A DNA stretch of 64,000 bases from Gammaproteobacteria bacterium. GTDB taxonomy: Bacteria; Pseudomonadota; Gammaproteobacteria; Steroidobacterales; Steroidobacteraceae. Below the pieces are notes generated by a model. It was not told the origin of the DNA, did no database searches, and saw only the letters and a program-made list of their open reading frames with translations. Positions 31,916 through 41,057 of this stretch are shown here, piece after piece (position 1 is the stretch's first letter; every line of letters begins with the position of its first letter). A program made the position numbers and the translations under genes. The stretch covers positions 1 through 64,000 of the forward strand of contig PLET01000065.1 of assembly GCA_003137095.1 (NCBI GenBank). The letters are read 5' to 3'.

Positions 31916-31992
31916 TCAGCGTCAAACGTTGCTTGCTGTAGGAATCCGCCCACACGCTGGACATTGCCAGGCCGAGTGAGGACACTTCCCGC

Positions 31993-33399
31993 ATGAGAAT
32001 TCTGGATGAGGAAATCCGCGGGATCGGACGCTGGTATATCGCGATGCCGCCGCTGCTGCTGATCGGATTCCTGGTCGGCCTGTTCTTTCTTGCAGCCGCC
32101 GGCCAGACGCGCCTCGAGGCCGGCAATGAACGCGTGCGCAATTCGCAGCTGCGCCAACAGGCCCTGAGTGAATTCACCGCCCGCATCAACAAGGCCGAAA
32201 GCGCGCAGCGCGGTTATCTGCTCACGGGCGAGGGCTCCTACGTTGCGACTTATCGCGACGTGCTGCCGAGGATCGCCGGATCGCTCGATCAACTGCAGGC
32301 TGCTTACGGCGAATCCGGCCTGCAGTCCGAACCGATGGCCAGGCTCAAGGTCCTGACTGGCGTGAAGATGGCCGAGCTCGAGGACACCCTGGCGCTGTTG
32401 GACAAGGGCGGGATGATCCCGGCTATGCAGCTGGCGCGCATCGATGCCGGCACCAGGATCATGAACGAAATCCTGGATATCGTCCGGGAGACGCGGTTGC
32501 ATGAAGCTGCCGAATTATCGGCGGCCACGGCGCAGGCACGATCCGATTTGATATGGTCGCGATTGTTCACGGGCGCCGGCGCCATTCTGAACATCGGACT
32601 GGTGCTGCTGGCGATGCGGCTCGTGTACAACGACATGCGGCGCCGGGCGCGCCAGGCTTCGGATCTGCGCGGCCAGAAGCGCGAACTGGAAAATCAGGTG
32701 GCCGAACGGACCCGGGAGTTGACCGCCCTGTCCACCCATTTGCAGGGCGTGTCGGAGCAGGAGAAATCCGCACTGTCCCGTGAATTGCATGACGAACTCG
32801 GCGGCTTGCTGGTGGCCGCACGCATGGACCTGTCCTGGCTGCAGCAGCGCCTGCCCACCAGCAATCCGGCCATCGAACAGCGCTTCAAGCGCATCCACGA
32901 CTCCTTGAGCGCCGGCGTGGAGCTGAAGCGCCGGGTCGTCGAGGAATTGCGCCCCACATTGCTCGACAACATGGGATTGTTCGCGGCGTTGCGCTGGCAA
33001 TTCAAGGAGACCTGCCGGCGCACCGGGCTAGTCTGCACCGAATCGATTCCGACCCTGGAGCCTCCACTCAGTCCGGACGCCGCCATCGGCATCTTCCGGA
33101 TCGCTCAGGAAGCGATGACGAACATTCTGAAGCACGCGAAGGCCAAGTCAGCCGATCTGGCTGTGACCGTCCACAACGACACCTTCACGCTGCGCGTCAC
33201 CGATGACGGCAGGGGCATACCCTCGAATCGCCTGCAGACCATTTCCTCGCACGGCCTGGCCTCCATGCGCCACCGCATTACCGCACTGGGCGGCACCTGG
33301 GACGTGCACAGCCCGGCCTCCGGCGGGACGGTCGTCACGGCCGTGATTCCGCTGGCCGGACTGCTGGTGCCCGAGGATGCCACGGCCACGGTGGCCTGA
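31993..33399 (+). CDS. CHASE3-type sensor histidine kinase (HisKA_3/HATPase)
   Basis: KAESAQRGYLLTGEGSYVATY, EKSALSRELHDELGGLLVAARMDLSWLQ, GRGIP. Confidence 0.92.
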   Translation: MRILDEEIRGIGRWYIAMPPLLLIGFLVGLFFLAAAGQTRLEAGNERVRNSQLRQQALSEFTARINKAESAQRGYLLTGEGSYVATYRDVLPRIAGSLDQLQAAYGESGLQSEPMARLKVLTGVKMAELEDTLALLDKGGMIPAMQLARIDAGTRIMNEILDIVRETRLHEAAELSAATAQARSDLIWSRLFTGAGAILNIGLVLLAMRLVYNDMRRRARQASDLRGQKRELENQVAERTRELTALSTHLQGVSEQEKSALSRELHDELGGLLVAARMDLSWLQQRLPTSNPAIEQRFKRIHDSLSAGVELKRRVVEELRPTLLDNMGLFAALRWQFKETCRRTGLVCTESIPTLEPPLSPDAAIGIFRIAQEAMTNILKHAKAKSADLAVTVHNDTFTLRVTDDGRGIPSNRLQTISSHGLASMRHRITALGGTWDVHSPASGGTVVTAVIPLAGLLVPEDATATVA

Positions 33400-33433
33400 T
33401 CGACGCCACCGTGGCCCGGCATTCGCCGAACTG

Positions 33434-34450
33434 CTAGCTGCGCGGCGCGATCGTGCTCCCGCCCGTCGCACCGATCACCACGTCGATGCGTCGATTCAAC
33501 TGCCGGCCGCCGGAATCCGAGTTGGTGGCAACGGGATATTCCTTCCCATAGCCCTTTGTTCCGATCCTCGAGCCGGCCACATCGCGCGCCATCAGCGCCG
33601 CTTTCACCGCATCGGCACGGCGCTGCGAGAGTTCCTGATTGTAGGAATCCGAGCCGATGCTGTCGGTGAAGCCGTCGATCTGCACTCGCCGGTCCGCATG
33701 CTCGTTGAGGAACTGGGCGAGCTGATCCATCGTGCGGGTTGCCCCGGGCTTGAGTTCCGACTTGCCGGTGTCGAACAGCACGTCGCCGAGCGTCAGCACC
33801 AGGCCTCGCGGGGTCGGGGTGGCCTTCAGCGCATCGAGCTCGGTTTGCAGTCGCGCCGCCTGATCAGCGGCCTGGTCTCGCTGCTGTGTCGCCTGGTCCC
33901 GCTGCTGTGCGGCTTGGTCGCGCAGCTGCAGGGCCGCGGCGGTCTGCATGTTCGCGTCCATGGCGTTCGCGTTGGCGTCCGCAGTCGCCATTTTCGCGTT
34001 GGCGGCCGCTGTCTGCGCATCGGCTGCCGTAGCCTGGGCATTGGCGGCGGCTACCTGGGCGTTGGCGGTGGCCGCCCGGGCGTTTGCGAGCTGCCGCGTC
34101 CGGGCATTGAGCTCGATGCGGTCACGCTCGACCTGCCCGTTTGCCACCAGAGCCTCGTCCGACTTCTGGGCCCCATGAGCCTGCGCGAGCCGCGCCGTTT
34201 GCGTGGCCAGATAGGATTCCTGTCCGACCATCGCGTCGTCATGCGATCTGTCGGCCGCCTCGGCCGCACTCAGATATTTTCGGGCGGCCGCCAGATCCAG
34301 CGCCGCGTACTTGTTGACGTTCGGATCGATTTCGGCGGTTCCCACGGCGGCGCGTGCGGACTCGAGTGCGCCGTTGGTTCTCGGCGTCGATGCGCAGGCA
34401 CCGAGCGCCAAGGTCAGACCCATGCCCAGAAGTGTTCGTGTGTTGATCAT
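33434..34450 (-). CDS. OmpA family outer-membrane lipoprotein with DUF4398-like N-terminus
   Basis: LGACAST lipobox; coiled-coil Ala/Gln repeats; LGDVLFDTGKSELKPGA...RVQIDGFTDSIGSDSYNQELSQRRADAV. Confidence 0.93.
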   Translation of the reverse strand: MINTRTLLGMGLTLALGACASTPRTNGALESARAAVGTAEIDPNVNKYAALDLAAARKYLSAAEAADRSHDDAMVGQESYLATQTARLAQAHGAQKSDEALVANGQVERDRIELNARTRQLANARAATANAQVAAANAQATAADAQTAAANAKMATADANANAMDANMQTAAALQLRDQAAQQRDQATQQRDQAADQAARLQTELDALKATPTPRGLVLTLGDVLFDTGKSELKPGATRTMDQLAQFLNEHADRRVQIDGFTDSIGSDSYNQELSQRRADAVKAALMARDVAGSRIGTKGYGKEYPVATNSDSGGRQLNRRIDVVIGATGGSTIAPRS

Positions 34451-34459
34451 TGTGTGTGC

Positions 34460-34846
34460 CTATTGATTGATACCGGTGTCGTGCATCGATTCCTGTCGCA
34501 GCGCCTGCATGCCCGCTTCGAAATCCAGAGCCGCCTTGTGCGAGCGCTTCTGATCTGCGGTCGCCTCGGCGAGCTGCGCGTCCGCATTCGCCTGCTCGGC
34601 CAGCAGGGTGGCCGGTTCTGCGTCGCGGTTGGCCGCATCCTTTTCGGCGCGCTCCAGTTTGTCCCGCGCCGTCGACAGTTCCACCGGCGCCAGTTGCGCG
34701 GCGCCGGCCTGCTCTGCGCGCTGCACGGAGTCTCTGGCAACGGCAATTTTTTCATTCGGGATGGGCGTGCTGGCACAGCCGGCTGCAGCGACGAGCGCCG
34801 CGATGACCGCGGCACCGAGGCCTGGTTTGAGCAGATTTCCGATCAC
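34460..34846 (-). CDS. DUF4398 domain lipoprotein
   Basis: AAGCASTPIPNEKIAVARDSVQRAEQAGAAQLAPVELSTARDKLERAEKDA. Confidence 0.88.
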   Translation of the reverse strand: MIGNLLKPGLGAAVIAALVAAAGCASTPIPNEKIAVARDSVQRAEQAGAAQLAPVELSTARDKLERAEKDAANRDAEPATLLAEQANADAQLAEATADQKRSHKAALDFEAGMQALRQESMHDTGINQ

Positions 34847-34892
34847 TGGGTGTTCTCCTTTGAGGTTTCAGGACATTGGTGGTGGAGAACAC

Positions 34893-34909
34893 AGCAAGCC
34901 CCGTGCCAA
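34893..34909 (-). promoter_or_regulatory. sigma54 (-24/-12) promoter upstream of DUF4398-ompA operon
   Basis: Minus strand TTGGCACGGGGCTTGCT: full match to TTGGCACG-N4-TTGCT with 12-bp GG-GC spacing; predicted start about 37 nt before the ATG. Confidence 0.85.
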
Positions 34910-35046
34910 CCGCAGTCGGTCGAAGCGAAGGCCGCCCAGGGTGATTTGCGGCCGCGGGCGCACAGGCTTCGTGTATTAATTGCCGGTACCGGTAGAGATT
35001 ACCGGGGGATGTTAATTACGCCGTGTGGAAACGGCACCGGCGGCGG

Positions 35047-35439
35047 TTACGGTTTCGCGAGATGCGCCGCCTCGGACATTTCCTTGAGGATTTCCGGCAG
35101 CCGGCCATAGTCGCGGGCCTTGTCCAGAAAATGCGTCGCGCCGAGCGCCATGGCGGCGCTCTTGTATTCGGGCAGATCATAGTTCGTCAACACGATCACG
35201 CGCGGCCGGGCGACGCCCGCGGCCAGGCCGCGCAACACGCCGAAGCCGGTTCCCTGGCGCAGATGCAGATCCAGGATGACCACGTCGACTGCGTCCCGCT
35301 TGACGGCGGCGAGCGCCGCAACCTCGCTGTCCACCGCGTCCAACAATTCGACGTCGGCAATCTGCCGGATGGCCTCCGTCAGCCGCTCCGTCAGCACTTT
35401 TGAATCCTCGACCAGCAAGACTCTCAGGTACTGGGTCAT
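35047..35439 (-). CDS. single-domain response regulator (REC)
   Basis: LRVLLVEDSKVLTERL...VDVVILDLHLRQGTGFGVL...RVIVLTNY. Confidence 0.9.
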   Translation of the reverse strand: MTQYLRVLLVEDSKVLTERLTEAIRQIADVELLDAVDSEVAALAAVKRDAVDVVILDLHLRQGTGFGVLRGLAAGVARPRVIVLTNYDLPEYKSAAMALGATHFLDKARDYGRLPEILKEMSEAAHLAKP

Positions 35440-35469
35440 CGTCACGGAATTTGTCCTGGTGGCCTGCAC

Positions 35470-36102
35470 TTACTGTATGAGTCCATTGCGCAGAGCATAG
35501 GAGGTGATGTCGGCATTTGCGGTGAAACTCATCTTTTCCAGAATCCGGCTGCGATAGGTGCTGACGGTCTTGACGCTCAAGGACAGCTCGTTGGCGATGT
35601 CGGAGACGCCGCGGCCGGCCGCCAGCTTGCAGAATATCTGGAATTCCCGCGTCGACAAGCGCGCGTGCAGCGGCTTGTCCGCATCGCCGTCCAGATCGGC
35701 CACGAGTAATTCGGCGAGCGCCTCGCTCACGTAGCGCCGTCCCGCCAGCACGGTGCGCACCGCCTTCATCAATTCCTCCGGCGCGCTGTCCTTGGACAGA
35801 TAGCCGCTGGCCCCCGCGCGCAGGACGTTGACCGCGTATTGCTGCTCCGGCAGGCCGCTCATCACCAAAACCCGCACCCTCGGGTGCCCGGTTTGGATGT
35901 GCCGCAGGATGTCGAGTCCGCTGCGGTCGGGCATGTGGATGTCGAGCAGGACCAGATCCCATTCCTGTTTGCGCAGCTGATCCAGCGTTTCAGTGCCGGT
36001 CGCGGCTTCGCCAATCGCGTTGATGCTCGATTCGGCCTCGAGGAATTGTTTGAAGCCGGCGCGCACCACGGCATGATCGTCCGCGATCAGTACGCGCGAC
36101 AT
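35470..36102 (-). CDS. NarL/FixJ-type response regulator (LuxR HTH)
   Basis: SRVLIADDHAVVRAGFKQFL, LVLLDIHMPDRSG, LSTREFQIFCKLAAGRGVSDIANELSLSVKTVSTYRSRI. Confidence 0.95.
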   Translation of the reverse strand: MSRVLIADDHAVVRAGFKQFLEAESSINAIGEAATGTETLDQLRKQEWDLVLLDIHMPDRSGLDILRHIQTGHPRVRVLVMSGLPEQQYAVNVLRAGASGYLSKDSAPEELMKAVRTVLAGRRYVSEALAELLVADLDGDADKPLHARLSTREFQIFCKLAAGRGVSDIANELSLSVKTVSTYRSRILEKMSFTANADITSYALRNGLIQ

Positions 36103-36141
36103 GTGTGCAATCCGCTGTCCACCGGGTCGGTCGTTCGTGAT

Positions 36142-37152
36142 CTAGTTATTGGCACATTCGTGATTCTGGGAATACCCGTTGAGCTTGTTGTACAGGGTTT
36201 TCAAGCTGCAGCCCAGGGCATCCGCGGCGCGCCGCTTGTTGCCCTGGAAATAGTCGAGAGTGGCCTCGATCAGCGAGCGTTCCATGTCATGGATCCTGGA
36301 GCCCACGCGGATCTCCAAGTGCTCGCGTGCGCCGGCCGTGCGCGATCCGATCTGGGACGCCGCGGCGCCGTTATGCAGCATGGGGGCGAGTTCGAGGACG
36401 TCGTCCGTGAGTATGAACGCCCGCTCGATGCAATTCTTTAGTTCGCGTACGTTGCCCGGCCAGGCATGCTGTTTCAGTTGCATGTGCGCGAACGCCGAGA
36501 AGCGCTTGCGGGCGTGCGCCTGCGCGTTCAGCTGAACCAGGAAATGTTCGGCGAGCAGTACGACATCCTCGTCGCGTTCGCGCAGCGGCGGCAGGTCGAT
36601 GGGGAACACCGCCAGCCGGTACAGCAGATCCTCGCGCAAATGTCCGGTTTGTGCGGCCTGCATGGGGCAGCGGTTGGTAGCCGCAATCACCCGCACGTCG
36701 GTCGACAATTCGACGCTGGCGCCGACCCGGTACAGCTTTCGAGTTTCGAGCACCCTCAGCAGCCTCGTCTGCATGTCGAGCGGCATTTCCGTCACCTCGT
36801 CGAGCAGCAAAGTGCCGCCCCGCGCCCGCTCGAACACCCCCGCATGAGCGCGCACCGCACCGGTGAAGCTGCCTTTCTCGTAGCCGAACAATTCGGCCTC
36901 GATCAGGCCCGCGGGAATCGCGCCGCAATTGATCGCGATGAACGGCGACGCGCGGCGCGGACTGTACTGGTGGATTGCCTGGGCCGCCAGTTCCTTGCCG
37001 GAGCCGCTCTCGCCGGTCAACAGCACGCCCACGTCGGTGGGCGCGACGCGCTCAATGAGTCTGAACACATTATGCATCGCCGTGGATTCGCCGAGCAACA
37101 GCCCACCCGGGTGTGCTGGCTGCACGAATGCCGTATTGCCCGCCGTCTGCAT
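36142..37152 (-). CDS. sigma54-dependent enhancer-binding protein (AAA+ and Fis HTH, no REC domain)
   Basis: LLTGESGSGKELAAQAIHQYS, GYEKGSFTGAV, GGTLLLDEVTEMPLDMQTRLLRVLE, C-terminal NKRRAADALGCSLKTLYNKL. Confidence 0.95.
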   Translation of the reverse strand: MQTAGNTAFVQPAHPGGLLLGESTAMHNVFRLIERVAPTDVGVLLTGESGSGKELAAQAIHQYSPRRASPFIAINCGAIPAGLIEAELFGYEKGSFTGAVRAHAGVFERARGGTLLLDEVTEMPLDMQTRLLRVLETRKLYRVGASVELSTDVRVIAATNRCPMQAAQTGHLREDLLYRLAVFPIDLPPLRERDEDVVLLAEHFLVQLNAQAHARKRFSAFAHMQLKQHAWPGNVRELKNCIERAFILTDDVLELAPMLHNGAAASQIGSRTAGAREHLEIRVGSRIHDMERSLIEATLDYFQGNKRRAADALGCSLKTLYNKLNGYSQNHECANN

Positions 37153-37183
37153 CACAGAGTCTCCTTGCGGCGCCCGTGTAATC

Positions 37184-37212
37184 GTTACAAAGAACGCGAT
37201 TCGATTTGTAAC
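37184..37212. promoter_or_regulatory. perfect 8-bp inverted repeat upstream of the sigma54 activator gene
   Basis: gttacaaa-N13-tttgtaac. Confidence 0.55.
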
Positions 37213-37316
37213 CCGTACCGCCGGCGATGGCCATGGCCGGCGGCTGAACATGGGCTCGGAATATGCGCGATCGGCTGTAGGTGTTTGTCCGACACTGCGT
37301 AAATTATTTATGAATA

Positions 37317-37619
37317 TCAATGGTCTATAGCGCCGCAGCGCCAGCAACTGGTGAATTGCGGCTCCAGCACTTCACCGCATTCGGAGCAGGTCCAGGGCGG
37401 TCCGCTCGGAGCTGCTTCGGCCCTGGCCAGCGCCCGCAGCGCCGGCAGCTCATCCTCGTCCTGCACGTACAGTTGCGGCCAGGTTTCCATCATCGGCAAA
37501 TCGCCCATGGCACCGGCGAGATACTGGTTGCGCAGCTCGCTCTCGATCCCGGCCGCGATGAGAACATTGCGCGCATGCGCGACTTGCAAGAGCGAGGCGG
37601 CGCGAAAGATGCGCTTCAC
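37317..37619 (-). CDS. DUF2007-type protein with C-terminal zinc-ribbon (GTG start)
   Basis: VKRIFRAASLLQVAHARNVLIAAGIESELRN...WTCSECGEVLEPQFTSCWRCG. Confidence 0.8.
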   Translation of the reverse strand: MKRIFRAASLLQVAHARNVLIAAGIESELRNQYLAGAMGDLPMMETWPQLYVQDEDELPALRALARAEAAPSGPPWTCSECGEVLEPQFTSCWRCGAIDH

Positions 37620-37621
37620 GA

Positions 37622-38386
37622 TCAGCGAAGGGTCTGGAGAAATGCGCGCACGTCCTCGCCCCTCTCCAAGACTTCGACCAGGGCCGAGCCGACAACCACC
37701 CCGTCGACATGCGCGGCCAGGCGCCGCACCTGATCGCGCGATCGAATACCGAAACCCGCGCAAACAGGCACCGGTGAAACCCGCCTGACCCGATCCATGT
37801 AGTCGAGCACGTCATCGGGAACCGCAACCGATTTGCCGGTGGTGCCCGTCATGGTCACGGCATAGACGAAACCCTGCGCGGCCGCGCACAGCGTCGACAG
37901 CCGTTCGGCCGGCGTCACGGGGGTGACCATCTGCACCAGCGCCAGACCGGCGTCATCGAGCGCGGCCGCGAGATCGGCACTCTCCTCCCGCGGCAGATCC
38001 GGAACGATGAAGCCCGCCACGCCGGCGGCGGCGGCATCCTTTGGCAGGCGCTCAAGCCCGTAGGCCAGCAGCGGATTCAAATAACTCATCAGCAGAACCG
38101 GGGCTGCCGGACGCGGAGCGGATTCGAGCTCCTCGATGATCCAGCCGAGCGTGACGCCGCCGGCGAGGGCGACGAAGCTTGCACGCTGAACCGTGGCGCC
38201 ATCGGCCATCGGATCCGTGAACGGCACGCCGATTTCCACCACATCACACACGTCGGCCACGGCTGCGAGATCCTCCTTGAAGCGGGCACGGGTGGGGAAT
38301 CCGGCGGTCATGAAGCCGACCAGCGCCGGACGACCGGCGGCAACGGCGGCGCGAATGGCGGCTGAAATCGAATCTCGGGGCGCCAT
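37622..38386 (-). CDS. trpA: tryptophan synthase alpha chain
   Basis: ALVGFMTAGFPTRARF, VVEIGVPFTDPMADGATVQRAS, GFGIRSRDQV. Confidence 0.96.
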   Translation of the reverse strand: MAPRDSISAAIRAAVAAGRPALVGFMTAGFPTRARFKEDLAAVADVCDVVEIGVPFTDPMADGATVQRASFVALAGGVTLGWIIEELESAPRPAAPVLLMSYLNPLLAYGLERLPKDAAAAGVAGFIVPDLPREESADLAAALDDAGLALVQMVTPVTPAERLSTLCAAAQGFVYAVTMTGTTGKSVAVPDDVLDYMDRVRRVSPVPVCAGFGIRSRDQVRRLAAHVDGVVVGSALVEVLERGEDVRAFLQTLR

Positions 38387-38388
38387 AT

Positions 38389-39621
38389 TCAGCGGTAATC
38401 CTTGAGCACGGTGCGCTGCAGGATGGGCATGTCCTTGTCGCCGCGTCCCGAGCAACCGATCAGAATGCGCGCGCCCGGATGCCGCGCCGCGTAGCGCCGT
38501 GCGCCGGCAAATGCGTGGGCGGTTTCGATGGCAGGCAATATCCCCTCCGCACGGGCGCATTCGCTCAGCGCATCCAAGGTCTCCTCGTCGGTCGCAGATT
38601 CATAGGCTACGCGGCCGGTCTGCTTCAAGAAGGCGTGCTCCGGCCCGACCCCGGGATAATCGAGGCCGGCCGAGACCGAGTGCGTCTCCTGAATCTGACC
38701 ATCGGCATCCTGCAGCAGCAGCGAATAGCTGCCCTGCAGCACGCCGGGCGTACCGAAGGTGAGCGAGGCCGCGTTGTCGCCGAGGCCCACACCCCGGCCC
38801 CCCGCTTCCACTCCGAGCAGCTGAACCGTATCGCCGAGGAATGGATGGAACAATCCGATGGCATTGGATCCGCCGCCGACGCAGGCGATCGCGACGTCGG
38901 GCAGCGCTCCGGCCTGTTCGAGCATCTGCGCACGCGCCTCGCGGCCGATGACCGCCTGCAGTTCGCGCACGAGATAGGGGTAGGGGTGGGGTCCGACGGC
39001 CGAACCCAGCGAATAATACGTGCCGTCGGGATCCGATACCCAATCGCGCAGCGCCTCGTCGATGGCCGCGCGCAGCGTTTTGTCGCCGCCCGTGACCGGC
39101 ACGACGGTCGCGCCCATCAGCTGCATCCGGCCCACGTTGGGCGCCTGGCGTTCGACGTCGACCGCACCCATGTAGACCACGCAGGGAAGGCCGAGGCGGG
39201 CCGCGGCGGCCGCACTGGCGACGCCATGTTGTCCGGCGCCGGTCTCCGCAATGATGCGCCTGGCGCCGAGCCGCCTGGCGAGCAGCGTCTGCCCCACGGC
39301 ATTGTTGATCTTGTGCGCGCCGGTGTGCGCCAGATCCTCCCGCTTCAGCCACACCTCGGCGCCCCAACGCCTGCTCAAGGCGGCCGCGTGCGTCAGCGCG
39401 GTCGGGCGCCCCACCCAGGTTTTCAACTCATGGGCGAATTCGGCCTGAAAATCCGCGCTCGGCAGGTGGCGACTCACGCCGGCTTGCAGCCGGTCGAGCG
39501 CCGGCACCAGCGTTTCCGGCACATACCGTCCGCCGAATCGTCCATATCGGCCTTTCATGTCCGGATACCGTGCGTTCAACTGATCGGCGGGCGGCGCGCC
39601 CGCGCTGAATTGCGTGCTCAT
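38389..39621 (-). CDS. trpB: tryptophan synthase beta chain
   Basis: GRYGRFGGRYVPETL, KREDLAHTGAHKINN, ETGAGQHGVA. Confidence 0.97.
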   Translation of the reverse strand: MSTQFSAGAPPADQLNARYPDMKGRYGRFGGRYVPETLVPALDRLQAGVSRHLPSADFQAEFAHELKTWVGRPTALTHAAALSRRWGAEVWLKREDLAHTGAHKINNAVGQTLLARRLGARRIIAETGAGQHGVASAAAAARLGLPCVVYMGAVDVERQAPNVGRMQLMGATVVPVTGGDKTLRAAIDEALRDWVSDPDGTYYSLGSAVGPHPYPYLVRELQAVIGREARAQMLEQAGALPDVAIACVGGGSNAIGLFHPFLGDTVQLLGVEAGGRGVGLGDNAASLTFGTPGVLQGSYSLLLQDADGQIQETHSVSAGLDYPGVGPEHAFLKQTGRVAYESATDEETLDALSECARAEGILPAIETAHAFAGARRYAARHPGARILIGCSGRGDKDMPILQRTVLKDYR

Positions 39622-40217
39622 ATCTGCTGCCCCCGTGTCGACGCCGCGCGCGCGGCGCGCACGAACTCGTGAATCTTCGCCGGATCCTTGACGCCGGGCT
39701 CGCCCTCCACCCCGCTGCTCACGTCGACGCCAAACGGGCGCACCGCCGCGATGGCTTCGGCCACGTTGTGGGCCGACAGGCCGCCCGCGAGAATGACCTC
39801 GGTCTGGCGCGCCAGTTCCGCCGCCCGGCCCCAATCGGCGAGTTCGCCGATGCCGCTCGACGGTCCTTCGAACAGCATGCGCAGCGGCAGCGGATGCGGC
39901 GTCTTGCGGCCGAAGCGCACGACGGGAAGCACCTTGACATGCGCGGGAATCCGCAATTCGCGCAGATCCTCGACGTCGGTCTGAAAATAATCCGGTTTGA
40001 GGATGCGGCAGATCTCGTCGACTTTCATCTGCAGCGGATGCTGGGTCACGGCTACGCGCAGAATGCCGGCGGGGGCCAGGGCCGCGAGCTGCGCCGCCTG
40101 ACCCGGCGTGACCTGCCGGGGACTTGGCGCGAACACGAAGCCGATGGCGTTCACTTCGGCCGCCGCCGCCGCGCTGACCGCATCGGCGCTGGTGATGCCG
40201 CAGATCTTGATCCACAT
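39618..40217 (-). CDS. trpF: phosphoribosylanthranilate isomerase
   Basis: MWIKICGITSADAVSAA, FAPSPRQVTPGQA, GVDVSSGVEGEPGVKD. Confidence 0.96.
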   Translation of the reverse strand: MWIKICGITSADAVSAAAAAEVNAIGFVFAPSPRQVTPGQAAQLAALAPAGILRVAVTQHPLQMKVDEICRILKPDYFQTDVEDLRELRIPAHVKVLPVVRFGRKTPHPLPLRMLFEGPSSGIGELADWGRAAELARQTEVILAGGLSAHNVAEAIAAVRPFGVDVSSGVEGEPGVKDPAKIHEFVRAARAASTRGQQI

Positions 40218-40235
40218 GGGTTCGAGTGTAGCCAT

Positions 40236-41057
40236 TTAGCCCGGCGCCCGGGTTGACTCGAGTATATCCGCGAGCAGCGCCGCCGGATCGTCCCGGGCCA
40301 TCAAAGCCGTGCCGATGAGCGCCAGGCGGTAACCCAGCCGCCGCATCGCGAGCGCATCGGCCGGCGTGGCCACGCCGCTTTCGGCCACCGCCGGACCCGG
40401 CGGCAGGTGCGCGGCGAGCGCCGCGAAGCGCTGCGGCACCACCTCGAGAGTCTGCAAATCACGGCAATTGACGCCGACCAGCAGCAGTTCGCGCCGATTG
40501 CGGCGAGCCGTCAGGAGACCGGCGGCAGCCTCCAGATCGGCGCCATCGAAGGCTTCCAGCAGAACGAACAGGCCGTGGTCGGCGCATGCATCGAGCAGCT
40601 CGACGATCCGGGCCGGCGGCAGCATGCGCAGGATCACCAGCAAGCCGCCGGCGCCGGCGGCCCGTGCCTCCAGCACCTGGTAGGGGTCGACGATGAAGTC
40701 CTTGCGCATGGCGGGCACCCCGAATGGTGCGAGCACCGCCGCCGCCTGCCTCAGGTGCGCGAGTGATCCGTCGAAGCGTGACGGTTCGGTCAGCACCGAC
40801 ACGGCCGCCGCGCCGCCGCGCGCATACGCCGTGACCCGGGCATCAAGACCCCGGTCCACGTCCCCCAACGCGCCTGCGGCGGGGGAACGCAGCTTGAGTT
40901 CCGCGATGACGTCGAAGCCCGCCGCCGACAGGCGCAGCGGCGGCGGCGGCGGGGTGAGACGCGCGCGCCGCTCGAGCGCGTCGGATGACTCCAGGCGCAT
41001 CGCCTCGCGCACCCGTCGGGCACTGCCGTGCGCCATCTCGTCCAGGAAGCCGCTCAT
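40236..41057 (-). CDS. trpC: indole-3-glycerol phosphate synthase
   Basis: VIAELKLRSPAAG, MRKDFIVDPYQVLEARAAGA, VGVNCRDLQTLEV. Confidence 0.96.
   Translation of the reverse strand: MSGFLDEMAHGSARRVREAMRLESSDALERRARLTPPPPPLRLSAAGFDVIAELKLRSPAAGALGDVDRGLDARVTAYARGGAAAVSVLTEPSRFDGSLAHLRQAAAVLAPFGVPAMRKDFIVDPYQVLEARAAGAGGLLVILRMLPPARIVELLDACADHGLFVLLEAFDGADLEAAAGLLTARRNRRELLLVGVNCRDLQTLEVVPQRFAALAAHLPPGPAVAESGVATPADALAMRRLGYRLALIGTALMARDDPAALLADILESTRAPG

Noticed and set aside
33377-35110. 577-aa plus-strand ORF
   Set aside because: Antisense to the well-supported OmpA and DUF4398 genes; composition typical of a shadow ORF
36106-36121. TGGACAGCGGATTGCA, sigma54-like motif before the NarL-type regulator
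   Set aside because: The predicted start site would fall inside the coding sequence because the -12 element is only a few nt from the ATG; CAC core of -24 is also absent
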